A stretch of DNA of 64,000 bases, taken from the NCBI RefSeq assembly GCF_009734445.1, contig NZ_CP046457.1, positions 620,001 to 684,000 on the forward strand, written 5' to 3'. This document shows, in pieces, positions 29,544 through 39,137 of this stretch. Under the pieces are notes generated by a model. The model had not been told where the DNA came from and searched no databases. It worked only from the letters and a program-made list of their open reading frames with translations. This DNA is from Candidatus Syntrophocurvum alkaliphilum. GTDB lineage: Bacteria > Bacillota > Syntrophomonadia > Syntrophomonadales > Syntrophomonadaceae. The position numbers and the translations under genes were made by a program. Position 1 is the stretch's first letter; every line of letters starts with the position of its first letter.

Positions 29544-30500
29544 TTATTCAAAGTCATATTTAACTCTAATAATAATATCAGCTAAACATTGTGCACCTTT
29601 TTGAGCCATTTCTAGTGTTTGGTACTGAGTACCTATTTCAAATAGAATAGCCGTTGGGTACATATCTTGATTATAATCTCCTCGACCCATAAATATTCCT
29701 CTCATTAAACCTGGATGTATCCTATCTGCCGCTTCTTTTAAGCGTCTAGCATAATCTAAGTTAGTCTCCATATTAGGATTTCCTCTACCTATAACAATCA
29801 TTACACGAGAAGTAAGTGTACCATTAATTACTGTATTATAAGCTCTAGCTGGAGCAGAGTCACGATGAATATCATATGCAGCATCGGGTTGCTCTGCTAA
29901 TAGTGTAGTTAGAGTCCTACGAGAACGATGATATGCATTTACGTCATGTGGATTATGATTTTCTTGATTATTGGTTACACTTATTCCTGCAGTTGTTAAA
30001 GCTTCGGCAAGAGTCTCACCTACCTGATATATATCTCCATAGCCATCAATACTTGCTGTACCAGAAGTAGGTATAAATGACTCATCAGAGTGGGTATAAT
30101 ACATTACTATATGTACAGGCCTAAGATTTTGAGCAGGTAATACTCCTCTTAAAAAAGGGCTAATAGCAGGAGCAGTTTCATTATTACTTAAATCTAAACT
30201 AGTAAGTTTAGCAATTTTTTCAGCTGTAGCTGTATTGCCATCAATACTTTTAATTCTATAATGAATATCATCTTCGTCAATGTATTCATCATCTACATGT
30301 AATTCATGACCGGTTTCAAATATAACATTTCCATCCTTATCTTTTATTATATAATAGTCAATCTCTTCTTCTACTATATGTCCAGGGCTTCTATCCGGGG
30401 TTAACGTAGTATTCATGATACTTATAACATAAGCCACAAACATAACTGAAATTAAAATACCGAAAAATATCCATAAATATTTTCTTGTTATTGAATCCAT
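29544..30500 (-). CDS. spoIIP: Stage II sporulation protein P
   Basis: Peptidoglycan amidase/endopeptidase of the SpoIID-SpoIIM-SpoIIP engulfment machine. 318 residues: an N-terminal membrane anchor (about 9-27), a variable region, then the SpoIIP domain from about residue 125 (HIVMYYTHSDESFIPTSG with the first zinc His). The later NPHDVNAYHRSRRTL, DIHRDSA and FEIGTQYQT segments hold the other catalytic residues. Expected to be made in the mother cell. Its Shine-Dalgarno lies inside a 17-bp hairpin just upstream. It is not next to gpr here, unlike in Bacillus. Confidence 0.93.
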   Translation of the reverse strand: MDSITRKYLWIFFGILISVMFVAYVISIMNTTLTPDRSPGHIVEEEIDYYIIKDKDGNVIFETGHELHVDDEYIDEDDIHYRIKSIDGNTATAEKIAKLTSLDLSNNETAPAISPFLRGVLPAQNLRPVHIVMYYTHSDESFIPTSGTASIDGYGDIYQVGETLAEALTTAGISVTNNQENHNPHDVNAYHRSRRTLTTLLAEQPDAAYDIHRDSAPARAYNTVINGTLTSRVMIVIGRGNPNMETNLDYARRLKEAADRIHPGLMRGIFMGRGDYNQDMYPTAILFEIGTQYQTLEMAQKGAQCLADIIIRVKYDFE

Positions 30501-30506
30501 AATTAT

Positions 30507-30553
30507 AAAACCACCTTTCTATTTGATATTATTCTGAATAGAAAGGTGGTTTT
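30507..30553 (-). promoter_or_regulatory. 17-bp hairpin enclosing the spoIIP ribosome-binding site
   Basis: 30507-30523 and 30537-30553 are perfectly complementary over 17 bases with a 13-base loop. On the minus strand the second arm contains AAAGGTGG, the only good Shine-Dalgarno for spoIIP, ending about 10 bases before its ATG. A folded RNA would therefore hide the site. It may also act as the terminator for ahcY, which reads toward it. Confidence 0.7.
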
Positions 30554-30592
30554 TTATTCTTAGATTAACTTTGGAAAATATTTTTAATTCCA

Positions 30593-30809
30593 CTGCAAAA
30601 AGCTAAACTTAGAGTATGAAATCGGCTGAGCAAACATGTTTATCACGCCGCTCATCGGTCTTTACCTCCATTTTAGCTTAGCACTTATTATCTAAAATGA
30701 TTTTTCATTTATACTTAGCCGTGATCTATGCACCACGCCTTGCTACTTAAGGACTTAGATAAACATGTTTGCTCAGCCTTAAGTTTGTTGTAGTTACTTT
30801 TTGCAGCAG
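30593..30809. repeat. Palindromic intergenic repeat, long form, copy 2
   Basis: The outer sequences match copy 1 (CTGCAAAAA left end, TTTTTGCAG right end, GGCTGAGC and GCTCAGCC arms). Between them is a 119-base segment (30642-30760) bounded by two copies of AAACATGTTT (30632-30641 and 30761-30770), which occur once in the short forms. The insert has its own hairpin CATTTTAG/CTAAAATG (about 30669-30699). No open frame. It lies between ahcY and spoIIP. Confidence 0.8.
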
Positions 30810-30882
30810 AATCATTTTTAAATTATATGTTTTATACATATTAGATTGTGTTTTATAGGTCATAAGAATTTTTGCTATTTTA

Positions 30883-32160
30883 TTATACATCCCAGCTATC
30901 TATATAAGCTTGCTGTTCATCAGTTAATTTATCAATATTAATGCCTTCAGCTTTTAGTTTCATATAAGCTACTTTTTCATCTATGGATTCAGGAACATTA
31001 TATACGTGATTAGCTAACTTATCTCTGTTTTCTATTACATACATTAATGATAAAGCTTGAAGAGAAAAACTTAAATCCATTACTTCTGCAGGATGTCCAT
31101 CACCTGCGGCTAAATTAACTAGTCTACCTTCAGCTAGCAAATAAAGCTTTCGATTATCTTCTAGTACAAATTCTTCTATATTATCTCTAACAATTCTTTT
31201 GCTAACAGATAAAGCTTCTAAATCACCTTTTGAAACTTCAACATCAAAATGTCCAGCATTACACATAATCGCGTTATCCTTCATAACTTCCATGTGTTCT
31301 TTTCTTATTACATTTATATTTCCTGTTACAGTTATAAATATATCACCAATTTTAGCCGCTTCTGACATGGGCATAACTTCAAACCCATCCATTAGTGCTT
31401 CATTTGCTTTTATAGGATCTATTTCTGTGACAATAATTTTTGCTCCCATGCCTAATGCACGCATAGCAACACCTTTACCACACCACCCATAGCCTATAAC
31501 AACAACACTCTTACCTGCAACAACAAGGTTAGTAGTTCTATTAATTCCATCCCAAACTGATTGCCCGGTTCCATAACGATTATCAAACAAATACTTCATA
31601 TAAGCATCATTAACAGCCATCATAGGGAACAATAAAGCCTTATCTTTATCCATAGATTTTAGTCTAACAATACCAGTAGTAGTTTCTTCACATCCACCTA
31701 TGATGTTCTTAGCTTGTTCCTTACGGGTTTTATGTAGTATTGAGACTACATCTGCACCATCATCTATAATTGCATCAGGCATACAATCTAAAGCATATTC
31801 TAAAAAACGATGATAATCTTCTGTACTTTCACCATAATAAGCATAAACAGTGATTCCTGAGTCTACTAAGGCTGCTACAACATCGTCTTGAGTTGATAAT
31901 GGATTACTAGCACACGCTACAACATCAGCTCCTGCAGTTTGCAATGTTTGTAATAGATAACCTGTTTTAGCTTCTAAATGTAGACAACAAACAATTATTT
32001 TTCCTTTTAAAGGTTGGTTATTTTTATATTCTTCTTTTAATATATTGAGAACAGGCATATTTTTACTCGCCCAAGCTAATTTTTTGTAGCCCGAACTGGC
32101 AAGTGAAATGTCCTTTATAATAGATTTTCTACGAGATTTTTCGTTAATTATGGTATTCAT
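30883..32160 (-). CDS. ahcY: Adenosylhomocysteinase
   Basis: NAD-dependent hydrolysis of S-adenosylhomocysteine to adenosine and homocysteine, closing the methyl cycle. 425 residues. It shows [22 protein letters not shown] near the start, the substrate-binding [13 protein letters not shown], the Rossmann motif [21 protein letters not shown] and the closing [19 protein letters not shown]. Start ATG with GGAGGTAAC. The long leader carries a 13-bp hairpin. SAH is a product of the SAM methyltransferases and could link to the one at 37.8 kb. Confidence 0.96.
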   Translation of the reverse strand: MNTIINEKSRRKSIIKDISLASSGYKKLAWASKNMPVLNILKEEYKNNQPLKGKIIVCCLHLEAKTGYLLQTLQTAGADVVACASNPLSTQDDVVAALVDSGITVYAYYGESTEDYHRFLEYALDCMPDAIIDDGADVVSILHKTRKEQAKNIIGGCEETTTGIVRLKSMDKDKALLFPMMAVNDAYMKYLFDNRYGTGQSVWDGINRTTNLVVAGKSVVVIGYGWCGKGVAMRALGMGAKIIVTEIDPIKANEALMDGFEVMPMSEAAKIGDIFITVTGNINVIRKEHMEVMKDNAIMCNAGHFDVEVSKGDLEALSVSKRIVRDNIEEFVLEDNRKLYLLAEGRLVNLAAGDGHPAEVMDLSFSLQALSLMYVIENRDKLANHVYNVPESIDEKVAYMKLKAEGINIDKLTDEQQAYIDSWDV

Positions 32161-32187
32161 TAGTTACCTCCTACAATATTACATATT

Positions 32188-32217
32188 GCTTATTTATAAA
32201 TAGGTTTATAAATAAGC
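32188..32217 (-). promoter_or_regulatory. 13-bp hairpin in ahcY leader
   Basis: 32188-32200 and 32205-32217 pair perfectly (GCTTATTTATAAA and its complement, loop of 4). It lies 28 bases before the ahcY ATG on the minus strand. It does not resemble the GC-rich SAH riboswitch. It could be an mRNA-stabilising stem. Confidence 0.5.
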
Positions 32218-32310
32218 TTTTCATTATTATAAGCAAAAAATTCTATAATAGAAATGTTTATTTAATAATATAGTTTTAAAAATAGAAGAAAACAAGGGAG
32301 ATTTAGGTGT

Positions 32311-33492
32311 GTGAAGGTATTAATGTTTAGTTGGGAGTATCCACCTCACATGGTTGGAGGATTAGGTCAACATGTTTTTGATTTAAGTAGATTTTTAGTT
32401 AATCAAGGAATAGAGGTACATGTTATTACTCCTAGTGTCGAAGGATATAATGAATATGAATTTAATAATTTAGTTCATATTCATAGAGTTGACAGTCCTA
32501 TTAGAGAAGCAAAAAATTTTAAAGCAGGTATTTTTAAGTTCAATAGTGAGGCTATAAGGGCTGCAGTAAAGCTAAATACACAAGTTAATGGATTTAATTT
32601 AGTACACGCTCATGATTGGCTTGTGGCTTATGCAGGAAGATCAATAGCTAAGATATTTAACTTACCATTGGTTTCAACAATTCATGCAACTGAATATGGA
32701 AGAAACTTAGGCTTACATAATAGAATGCAAATAGAAATTAATGAAATAGAAAAAAATCTTGCGACAGAAGCAGATAGGGTTATTTGCTGTAGTAACTATA
32801 TGCAAAATGCAATATGTAATTTATTCGGCTTAATGCCAGATGATATAACAATAATACCTAATGGGGTTGATTCAAAAAACTTATTATGTCTACCTGAGGA
32901 TCCTGAATTTAAAGTAAATGAAGAAGACCAAATTGTGTTTTTTATAGGGAGGCTTGTTCCTGAAAAAGGTGTTTGGCAATTGATTAATGCTTTTTCACAA
33001 GTGCTTAAAAGTGTCCCAAATGCTAAACTTGTTATTGCTGGAAAGGGCCAAAAAAAAGTGCTTGAAGAATTAGTAAAAAAGTTAGGCATTAAAAATAGAG
33101 TGTTTTTTACTGGATTCATAAGGGATAAGGAACGAAATTATGTTTACAATAAAGCCTCTGTAGCGGTATTTCCAAGTCTGTATGAACCTTTTGGAATAGT
33201 AGCACTTGAAGCTATGATAACAAATACTCCGGTTATTGTAGGTGATGTAGGTGGATTGTCTGAAATAATTGAAAATATGGATACTGGTATAAAGGTGAAA
33301 CCAGGTGATGAAGATGAGCTTGCCACTGCAATTGTATCAATTCTTTTAGATGATAAATTAGCAAATACTCTCAAGACTAATGCGTTGAAATTAGTAGAGT
33401 CAATTTACAACTGGGAGGTGGTTGCTAAATCTACAATTGAAGTATATAAACAAGCAATCTTTATCAAACAAAAAAAATATAATATTGAATAG
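32311..33492 (+). CDS. Glycosyltransferase family 4 (glycogen synthase-like)
   Basis: 393 residues, GT-B fold. The N-terminus MKVLMFSWEYPPHMVGGLGQHVFDLSRFL has the glycine-rich acceptor/donor loop. HAHDWL is near residue 95. The nucleotide-sugar region EPFGIVALEAM carries the E-x7-E motif near residue 290. In this neighbourhood (two GH57 enzymes downstream) it most likely elongates an alpha-glucan from a nucleotide sugar. Start GTG 32311 behind GGGAGATTTAG. A trehalose or polysaccharide GT4 role is the alternative. Confidence 0.85.
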   Translation: MKVLMFSWEYPPHMVGGLGQHVFDLSRFLVNQGIEVHVITPSVEGYNEYEFNNLVHIHRVDSPIREAKNFKAGIFKFNSEAIRAAVKLNTQVNGFNLVHAHDWLVAYAGRSIAKIFNLPLVSTIHATEYGRNLGLHNRMQIEINEIEKNLATEADRVICCSNYMQNAICNLFGLMPDDITIIPNGVDSKNLLCLPEDPEFKVNEEDQIVFFIGRLVPEKGVWQLINAFSQVLKSVPNAKLVIAGKGQKKVLEELVKKLGIKNRVFFTGFIRDKERNYVYNKASVAVFPSLYEPFGIVALEAMITNTPVIVGDVGGLSEIIENMDTGIKVKPGDEDELATAIVSILLDDKLANTLKTNALKLVESIYNWEVVAKSTIEVYKQAIFIKQKKYNIE

Positions 33493-33503
33493 AGGCTCTA
33501 GCT

Positions 33504-33528
33504 AACATGTTTATCTAAGCCCTTAAGT
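33504..33528. repeat. Fragment of the long palindromic repeat, inverted
   Basis: These 25 bases match the reverse complement of 30745-30769 at 24 of 25 positions, i.e. the right inner part of the long repeat (copy 2) including AACATGTT. It sits just after the GT4 stop codon, and flanking GGCT/AGCC bases suggest a decayed unit. Confidence 0.6.
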
Positions 33529-33617
33529 AAAAAAAACAATTAAAATTCTAGTAATTTTTTAACTAAAGCCTAGATATGTATAGTAATCAAATTATAATGC
33601 TTGTTGAATGAGAAAGA

Positions 33618-33645
33618 AGCTCGATGTTATATAATACATCGAGCT
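33618..33645 (+). terminator. Hairpin between GT4 and GH57 genes
   Basis: AGCTCGATGT and ACATCGAGCT form a perfect 10-bp stem with an 8-base loop, but only an AT-mixed tail follows. It may attenuate read-through from the GT4 gene into the GH57 genes. Confidence 0.45.
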
Positions 33646-33702
33646 ATATAAATGTTTAGGATATGTAATCTTTTAAACAAAAAATAGAGGAAGTGGAACT
33701 AA

Positions 33703-35265
33703 GTGAGTTCAAATCTGATGCTGGTGTTACACAGTCATATTCCATATGTAAAAAGGCAAGGTAGATGGCCTTTTGGTGAAGTGTGGTTATATGAAGCTAT
33801 GGCTGAAACATATATACCTTTAGTGAAAACTTGGCTTCAATTAAGAGAAGAAGGCATAAGAGCACCAGTTACTATAAGCTTAAGCCCTCCATTAATAGAA
33901 CAATTTAATTCAAAATATATTAGAGAAGAGTTTATTGTATATTTAAAGGAAAGGGAAAAAGCCGCATTTTTAGATGAAAAATATTATTTATCTAGTAGTA
34001 ACAAGGAGTTAGCAAGAATCGCTAATTTTTATTCTAGATTTTATCGTGATACACGTAGAGATTTTATTGTTGGGTTTAATAAAGATTTAATTAAGAGTCT
34101 AAAAGAGTTGGAGAAAAGTGGAGATATTGAGGTTATAACAACAGCAGTAACACATGCATATTTACCTCTTTTAGATAAAGTTAGCCTAGAAAGGCAAATT
34201 GTTTTGGGGAAAAAAGTATTCTATAAAAATTTTGGGCAAGAACCAAAGGGGTTTTGGTTACCTGAATGTGCCTATTTCAAAGGGATAGAAGATATATTGA
34301 TTGATAATGGTTTTAGGTACTTTTATGTTGATAGCCACGCTATAGAGGGCGGCAATCCATTAGGTGTTTATAGCTATGGTTGTAGTGAAACGGGAATAGA
34401 AATTGAAACTTTTAAAAATACAGGGTTAACAACCTATATACCTTATAAAATTAAAGATAAAGACATTGTTGTTTATGGAAGAAATTCAATAGTAAGTGAA
34501 CAAGTTTGGTCTGCTGAATACGGTTATCCAGGAGATAAATCTTATAGGGAATTTCATATGCATTCATCAAGATCAGGATTAAAATACTGGCGTGTAACAG
34601 ATAGACTAAAGGGGTTTGACCAAAAAGAATACTATAATCTTGATATGGCTAAAGCAACAGCTAAAAAACATGCACAGCAGTTTATAGATAGTTTATTAAC
34701 TACTACAAAAAAGGCGCAAAAATTAGGGGTTATATCACCTTTGATGGTTGCGTGCTATGATACTGAGCTATTTGGACATTGGTGGTGGGAAGGTGTTGAT
34801 TGGCTTGAATATGTTGTTAGGATAATTTCAAAAAGTAAGGAAATAAATCTAGTGCTACCCTCGGAACTTAATATGCCTAATATAGAAGCACAAGTGTTTG
34901 AATCCTCTTGGGGGATGGGAGGAAAGCATTATATTTGGAATAACCAAGAAACTATATGGATGTGGGAGATAATTAAACAAGCAAGTAAAGAGTTTCATAG
35001 TATTGATAGAGCAATACTTACAACTAAAGATAAACAGAGGGCATACAAACAAGCATTAAGGGAGTTAATACTTTTAGAAAGTAGTGATTGGTTGTTTATG
35101 GTAACAAATAATACAACCAGTGACTATGCAATGAAACGCTTTTTTGAGCATTATACTAAATTTTTAAGGATAATGAATTCAATTAAAAATAATGAGATAG
35201 ATATAAATTTTATAGCTTGGATTAATAAGATTGAATATGAAGATGATTATTTAATATGGCTTTAA
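33703..35265 (+). CDS. GH57 family 1,4-alpha-glucan branching-type enzyme (DUF1957)
   Basis: 520 residues. GH57 catalytic barrel from residue 1 (LMLVLHSHIPYVKRQGRWPFGEVWLYEAM). The nucleophile region is GFWLPECAYFKGIEDIL with Glu near residue 190, and the second acid lies in MVACYDTELFGHWWWEGVDWLEYV. The DUF1957 C-terminal helical domain follows (ESSWGMGGKHYIWNN... SSDWLFMVTN). This arrangement is that of GH57 glycogen branching enzymes such as Thermus TTHA1902. Start GTG behind GAGGAAGTGG. Placed directly after a glucan synthase-like GT4. Confidence 0.9.
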   Translation: MSSNLMLVLHSHIPYVKRQGRWPFGEVWLYEAMAETYIPLVKTWLQLREEGIRAPVTISLSPPLIEQFNSKYIREEFIVYLKEREKAAFLDEKYYLSSSNKELARIANFYSRFYRDTRRDFIVGFNKDLIKSLKELEKSGDIEVITTAVTHAYLPLLDKVSLERQIVLGKKVFYKNFGQEPKGFWLPECAYFKGIEDILIDNGFRYFYVDSHAIEGGNPLGVYSYGCSETGIEIETFKNTGLTTYIPYKIKDKDIVVYGRNSIVSEQVWSAEYGYPGDKSYREFHMHSSRSGLKYWRVTDRLKGFDQKEYYNLDMAKATAKKHAQQFIDSLLTTTKKAQKLGVISPLMVACYDTELFGHWWWEGVDWLEYVVRIISKSKEINLVLPSELNMPNIEAQVFESSWGMGGKHYIWNNQETIWMWEIIKQASKEFHSIDRAILTTKDKQRAYKQALRELILLESSDWLFMVTNNTTSDYAMKRFFEHYTKFLRIMNSIKNNEIDINFIAWINKIEYEDDYLIWL

Positions 35266-35290
35266 ATTAAGTTATTTAATGGAGGTGCAT

Positions 35291-37807
35291 ATGAAAGGCT
35301 ATATAGCATTATGTCCACATTTTCATCAACCTCACTTTCAACTTTATAAAACAAGAGAAGAAGCTTTTAAGAATTCTTATATACCATGGATAGAACTTTT
35401 AAATGAAGCAGTTAAACTTAAAGAATTTTATATTAATCTACATTTTTCTGGTCCTTTCTTATATTGGATAAAAGATCAAAAACCAGAATATGTTAAACAG
35501 CTTCAAGAAATAATATCATCTGGTAAAATAGGCATTTTAGGAGGTTTAGCTGATGAACCATTTATACAACTATCTTCACGTATTGATGATTATTTATATC
35601 AAATAAAAAAATATGATGAACTATGTAGTGAAATAACTGGCAAAAAATCTTATGAATGGGAAGGAATACATTTAGTAGAAAGAGAATGCGGTGAGCTAAT
35701 TCTTAAAGAAGTGACTAGAGTAGCTAGATATTTAAAAACACTACCTTTATATTATTTAGATGCTGAAACCTTTTATGAGTCTTACTTTTCTTACTCTGGT
35801 GGTAGTAGAGATTACTGTTTTAAACATTTTGGTTTTACTGATCCTTTTTCTAATACCACTATATCTCATTTTCCCCAACAATTACTCTACTATTGTTTTA
35901 GAGATGAAATAGGTGGTGAAGAATTTTTTTCAATACCTGTGCACAGTCAATTTCGTTACAAATTATTAAAGAGACAAACTTTTAGTGATAATGATAATGT
36001 TAGGGTAAAACCTGAGCATTACTATTTTTACATTAAAGATGCATTGGAGAAAGCATATGAACATTCAATTAAACTAGGTGTAGATAAAGCTCCAATTCTT
36101 TTAATATTTGAGGATGCTGAAAAACTTGGTCAATGGAGTAAGGATCCTAAAGGTGATAAAAAATGGTTACTGCAATTTTTCAAACTTATAGAAGCAGATG
36201 AAGAATTAGAATTTTGTGGATTAAGAAAATATTATGAAAAGTTTGGGTATCTTGATACTTATCCTGTACGCAGTAGCTTTAGTTATCCTGAGTGGGAAAA
36301 CTGGACAGCAAAAAGAGGAATAAGAGGTGTCTGTTTCGGGGATGAACGTCTTAGGAGAGTTATTTGTCGTTTAAGAAATATAGAGGAAAAACAAAAAGAA
36401 TATGAAGATAAAATAATTAATTATTACCTAAAAAACTTTTGTAATATTGATTCCATAGATTTACAAAGTATTGTGGAGCATAGTTTAATAGATTCTTTAG
36501 AAAAACATAAACTAGTATCTTCAATTTTAGAAAAACATTATAGCATTGAACTTAAAAAAATATATGAAACCATAAACCGGGTTAGAAACTTAATATATCA
36601 AGAAGATCCTAAATGGGCTAGTCGTCATCCTTCGTATGGTTCATCACCTTACTATGATGTGTTTGGATTGGCATATTTAGAAATAGCAGATAGGTTATTA
36701 ATAAAAGCTTTTGAAAAATTAAATAAAAATAATGAAAAAGAAACTTATATACAAGTTATTGATTGGAATAAGGATGGAAATGACAATATTATTATAGAAA
36801 ATCCTAATCAAACAGCAGTTGTAAGCACAAGGGGAGGATGTATAAGTTACCTACATGCATTATCTCCAAAAATAAGTAATAATAAGAACAAAATGCTAAG
36901 TTTATTAAAAAATGATTTTGCTCAAATAAAAGCATATAATTCTATATTACAATACTCTACTCCTTTAATTTTAACAGAAAATGATAGTGAATTAACTATT
37001 AAATATTATCATGAAGGGGGGAGGCTTGAGCAAAGCAGAAATGCTTTTAGATGTAAAGTTTTATTAAAAATTAATGATGAGTATAAAACAATCGAGAATT
37101 TTAATAATTATATATTTAATATAGAAAAAATAGAAACTAATGAGAACTGTACATTGATAAAATTAAAGTGTGTTAAAGAAGTTCAATTAACTGAATTTGA
37201 AACTATAAACATTGAGCTTATAAAAGAATTTAAGTTTTTTCTAAACTCGTTGTCAGTAAATATATCTGTAGTAACTGATAAAAAAAATATTAATCAGGGA
37301 AAATTATATCTAGTACCAGAGTTAGTTACATCAGCAACTCCATCAGACGAAGTGGAGTTTCAGCCAGAAGCCCTTATAGGTCTTGTTATTAACGATGATA
37401 ATAGTTTGATAAATTATAAAATAGAAAATATCACTACAATGACGGAAAAAGGTTCAGAATATATAAACATAAATGAAACAAATTCTTTTCCTATACAAGT
37501 AGATTATTTATATAAAATTAACAGTGCAGATAGAAGTGAGTTTTATAATCGAGTATCATTTGCTATTAGTTCGGAACAAAATATAAATAAATTAGACATA
37601 AAACCAGCTGTAAAACAATATTACAAAGATTACATATTTAAGGAACAAAGCGAGTTAGAATATCACACATCAGGCATTATGTTAAAACCATATGTTCCAT
37701 TTAAGGGTGAAAGTTGTAATTTTAAGGTAGATATGTCATGGGATTTTAATTTAAACAATAATATAAATTATTATCAAAAAAAATATAATCTTATTAATTT
37801 TAAGTAG
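35291..37807 (+). CDS. GH57 glucanotransferase/alpha-amylase-like protein
   Basis: 838 residues. The N-terminal GH57 domain (about 1-290) opens YIALCPHFHQPHFQLY. Its nucleophile region is WEGIHLVERECGELI and it has ILLIFEDAEKLGQW. A middle helical part and a C-terminal beta-sandwich (about 470-835) resemble the DUF1925/DUF1926 domains of 4-alpha-glucanotransferases. I chose ATG 35291, 5 bases after GGAGG. An ATG at 35279 lies before that site. It should rearrange or degrade the glucan made by its neighbours. Exact specificity is not readable from sequence. Confidence 0.85.
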   Translation: MKGYIALCPHFHQPHFQLYKTREEAFKNSYIPWIELLNEAVKLKEFYINLHFSGPFLYWIKDQKPEYVKQLQEIISSGKIGILGGLADEPFIQLSSRIDDYLYQIKKYDELCSEITGKKSYEWEGIHLVERECGELILKEVTRVARYLKTLPLYYLDAETFYESYFSYSGGSRDYCFKHFGFTDPFSNTTISHFPQQLLYYCFRDEIGGEEFFSIPVHSQFRYKLLKRQTFSDNDNVRVKPEHYYFYIKDALEKAYEHSIKLGVDKAPILLIFEDAEKLGQWSKDPKGDKKWLLQFFKLIEADEELEFCGLRKYYEKFGYLDTYPVRSSFSYPEWENWTAKRGIRGVCFGDERLRRVICRLRNIEEKQKEYEDKIINYYLKNFCNIDSIDLQSIVEHSLIDSLEKHKLVSSILEKHYSIELKKIYETINRVRNLIYQEDPKWASRHPSYGSSPYYDVFGLAYLEIADRLLIKAFEKLNKNNEKETYIQVIDWNKDGNDNIIIENPNQTAVVSTRGGCISYLHALSPKISNNKNKMLSLLKNDFAQIKAYNSILQYSTPLILTENDSELTIKYYHEGGRLEQSRNAFRCKVLLKINDEYKTIENFNNYIFNIEKIETNENCTLIKLKCVKEVQLTEFETINIELIKEFKFFLNSLSVNISVVTDKKNINQGKLYLVPELVTSATPSDEVEFQPEALIGLVINDDNSLINYKIENITTMTEKGSEYININETNSFPIQVDYLYKINSADRSEFYNRVSFAISSEQNINKLDIKPAVKQYYKDYIFKEQSELEYHTSGIMLKPYVPFKGESCNFKVDMSWDFNLNNNINYYQKKYNLINFK

Positions 37808-37818
37808 GGGGTCAAAAA

Positions 37819-39027
37819 TTGATATTGAAACAATTCTTTGACTATTATTTTAATAATATTGATAGTGATGTATTAAATATATATTCAAAATTATTGCCTA
37901 ATGCCACAGATTTAAGCTCTGCATATGCAGAAATGTTTTCTCGAAACGACGAGAAATCAATATCTTTTTTATTAGATTTTCATAAAGTAACTACTGAACT
38001 AAAGCAAGTATGGACAGAACAGGCAATTCTATTTAATGTGAGTAATAACATTTGCTTCCCGTTTTATGTAAAATACATTTGGGAGGTTATGAGTCAAGAT
38101 GATAAAAAAAAAGTTCAATATAAATTAAATTGTGCAAATATAGATAAGATTATAGATATATTTCAGCATGATGTATCTTTAAGAAACTGGTTTAGAGAAG
38201 AAATAGGGTCTTTTTTAAGCCAGGAGGAACTTTTTGCTTTAAATGAAATAATTGCACTACAAAATTTTTCATCTGGTGGAGAATATTCATTTTTAAAGTT
38301 TGTTTATCCTAAAATTAAGAATTTAAAGGGTAGAGTTTTAGATGCTGGTTGTGGTGCAGGATTTGCTTCAATTGTAATGAGTCAGTATTTATCTGTTTAC
38401 TCTATAGATGCATGTAGTACAAGATTAGAACGAGCAAGAGCTTTATTTAAAATAATGAAAAAAGGTGAAAGAAAAACTTTTTCAAAAGCTATTGATTTAA
38501 TAGCGGAAGAATTAGGGAGACTATCTGTATATTGCGAAATTCCTACTGTTAATGAACTGCTTTCAAAAGAATCATATAAGGTTAATTTTATTCAAGGAAG
38601 TATAGAAAATCTACCTTATGAAAATGAATTCTTTGATATAGTTAATTGTTTAGATGTTTTAGAACATACTTATAACCCTGAAAAAGTTTTAAAAGAATTT
38701 TCTAGAGTGCTAAAACCTGGTGGAAAGATTTTTATAACTGTACCTACAAGGTATGGCGAAGTAGAACAAAGAATATGGGAAAATATAGAGGGAACAATGT
38801 TTCCTGCAATGTTACATATGCATCATTTTAATCCCAAAGCACTTAATGAAATATTTGAAGCAAAAGGTTTTAAGGAAGAACAAATAATTCCTTTTGATTT
38901 TATGAACTGGAATAAGTTTAGTGAAATAGCAGATAAATCACCAGCAAAAGAATTAGCAGACGAACTTAGGGTAGTCCCATTTGATAAAGTGGCATTACAA
39001 ATATTTGCAGTTTATGAGAAAGAATAA
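37819..39027 (+). CDS. SAM-dependent methyltransferase linked to alpha-glucan genes
   Basis: 402 residues. The helical N-terminal domain (1-165) has no known match. A class I methyltransferase domain follows with VLDAGCGAGFASIVMSQYLSVYSIDAC (SAM-binding motif I near 173-180), a roughly 45-residue insertion, then ENEFFDIVNCLDVLEHTYNPEKVLKEFSRVLKPGG. The start is TTG 37819 behind GTAGGGGGTC. It follows the GH57 gene by 11 bases, so cotranscription is likely. The target could be a glucan or a small molecule. Family alone does not decide. Confidence 0.8.
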   Translation: MILKQFFDYYFNNIDSDVLNIYSKLLPNATDLSSAYAEMFSRNDEKSISFLLDFHKVTTELKQVWTEQAILFNVSNNICFPFYVKYIWEVMSQDDKKKVQYKLNCANIDKIIDIFQHDVSLRNWFREEIGSFLSQEELFALNEIIALQNFSSGGEYSFLKFVYPKIKNLKGRVLDAGCGAGFASIVMSQYLSVYSIDACSTRLERARALFKIMKKGERKTFSKAIDLIAEELGRLSVYCEIPTVNELLSKESYKVNFIQGSIENLPYENEFFDIVNCLDVLEHTYNPEKVLKEFSRVLKPGGKIFITVPTRYGEVEQRIWENIEGTMFPAMLHMHHFNPKALNEIFEAKGFKEEQIIPFDFMNWNKFSEIADKSPAKELADELRVVPFDKVALQIFAVYEKE

Positions 39028-39137
39028 AGCTATAAATTAGAATTTTCAAAACAAATATTACTAAAAATCATAATAAAAATTAATTTTATTATGATATAAT
39101 AGGTTAAAAATTACAGTAAAGAAGGTGTTTTATAACA

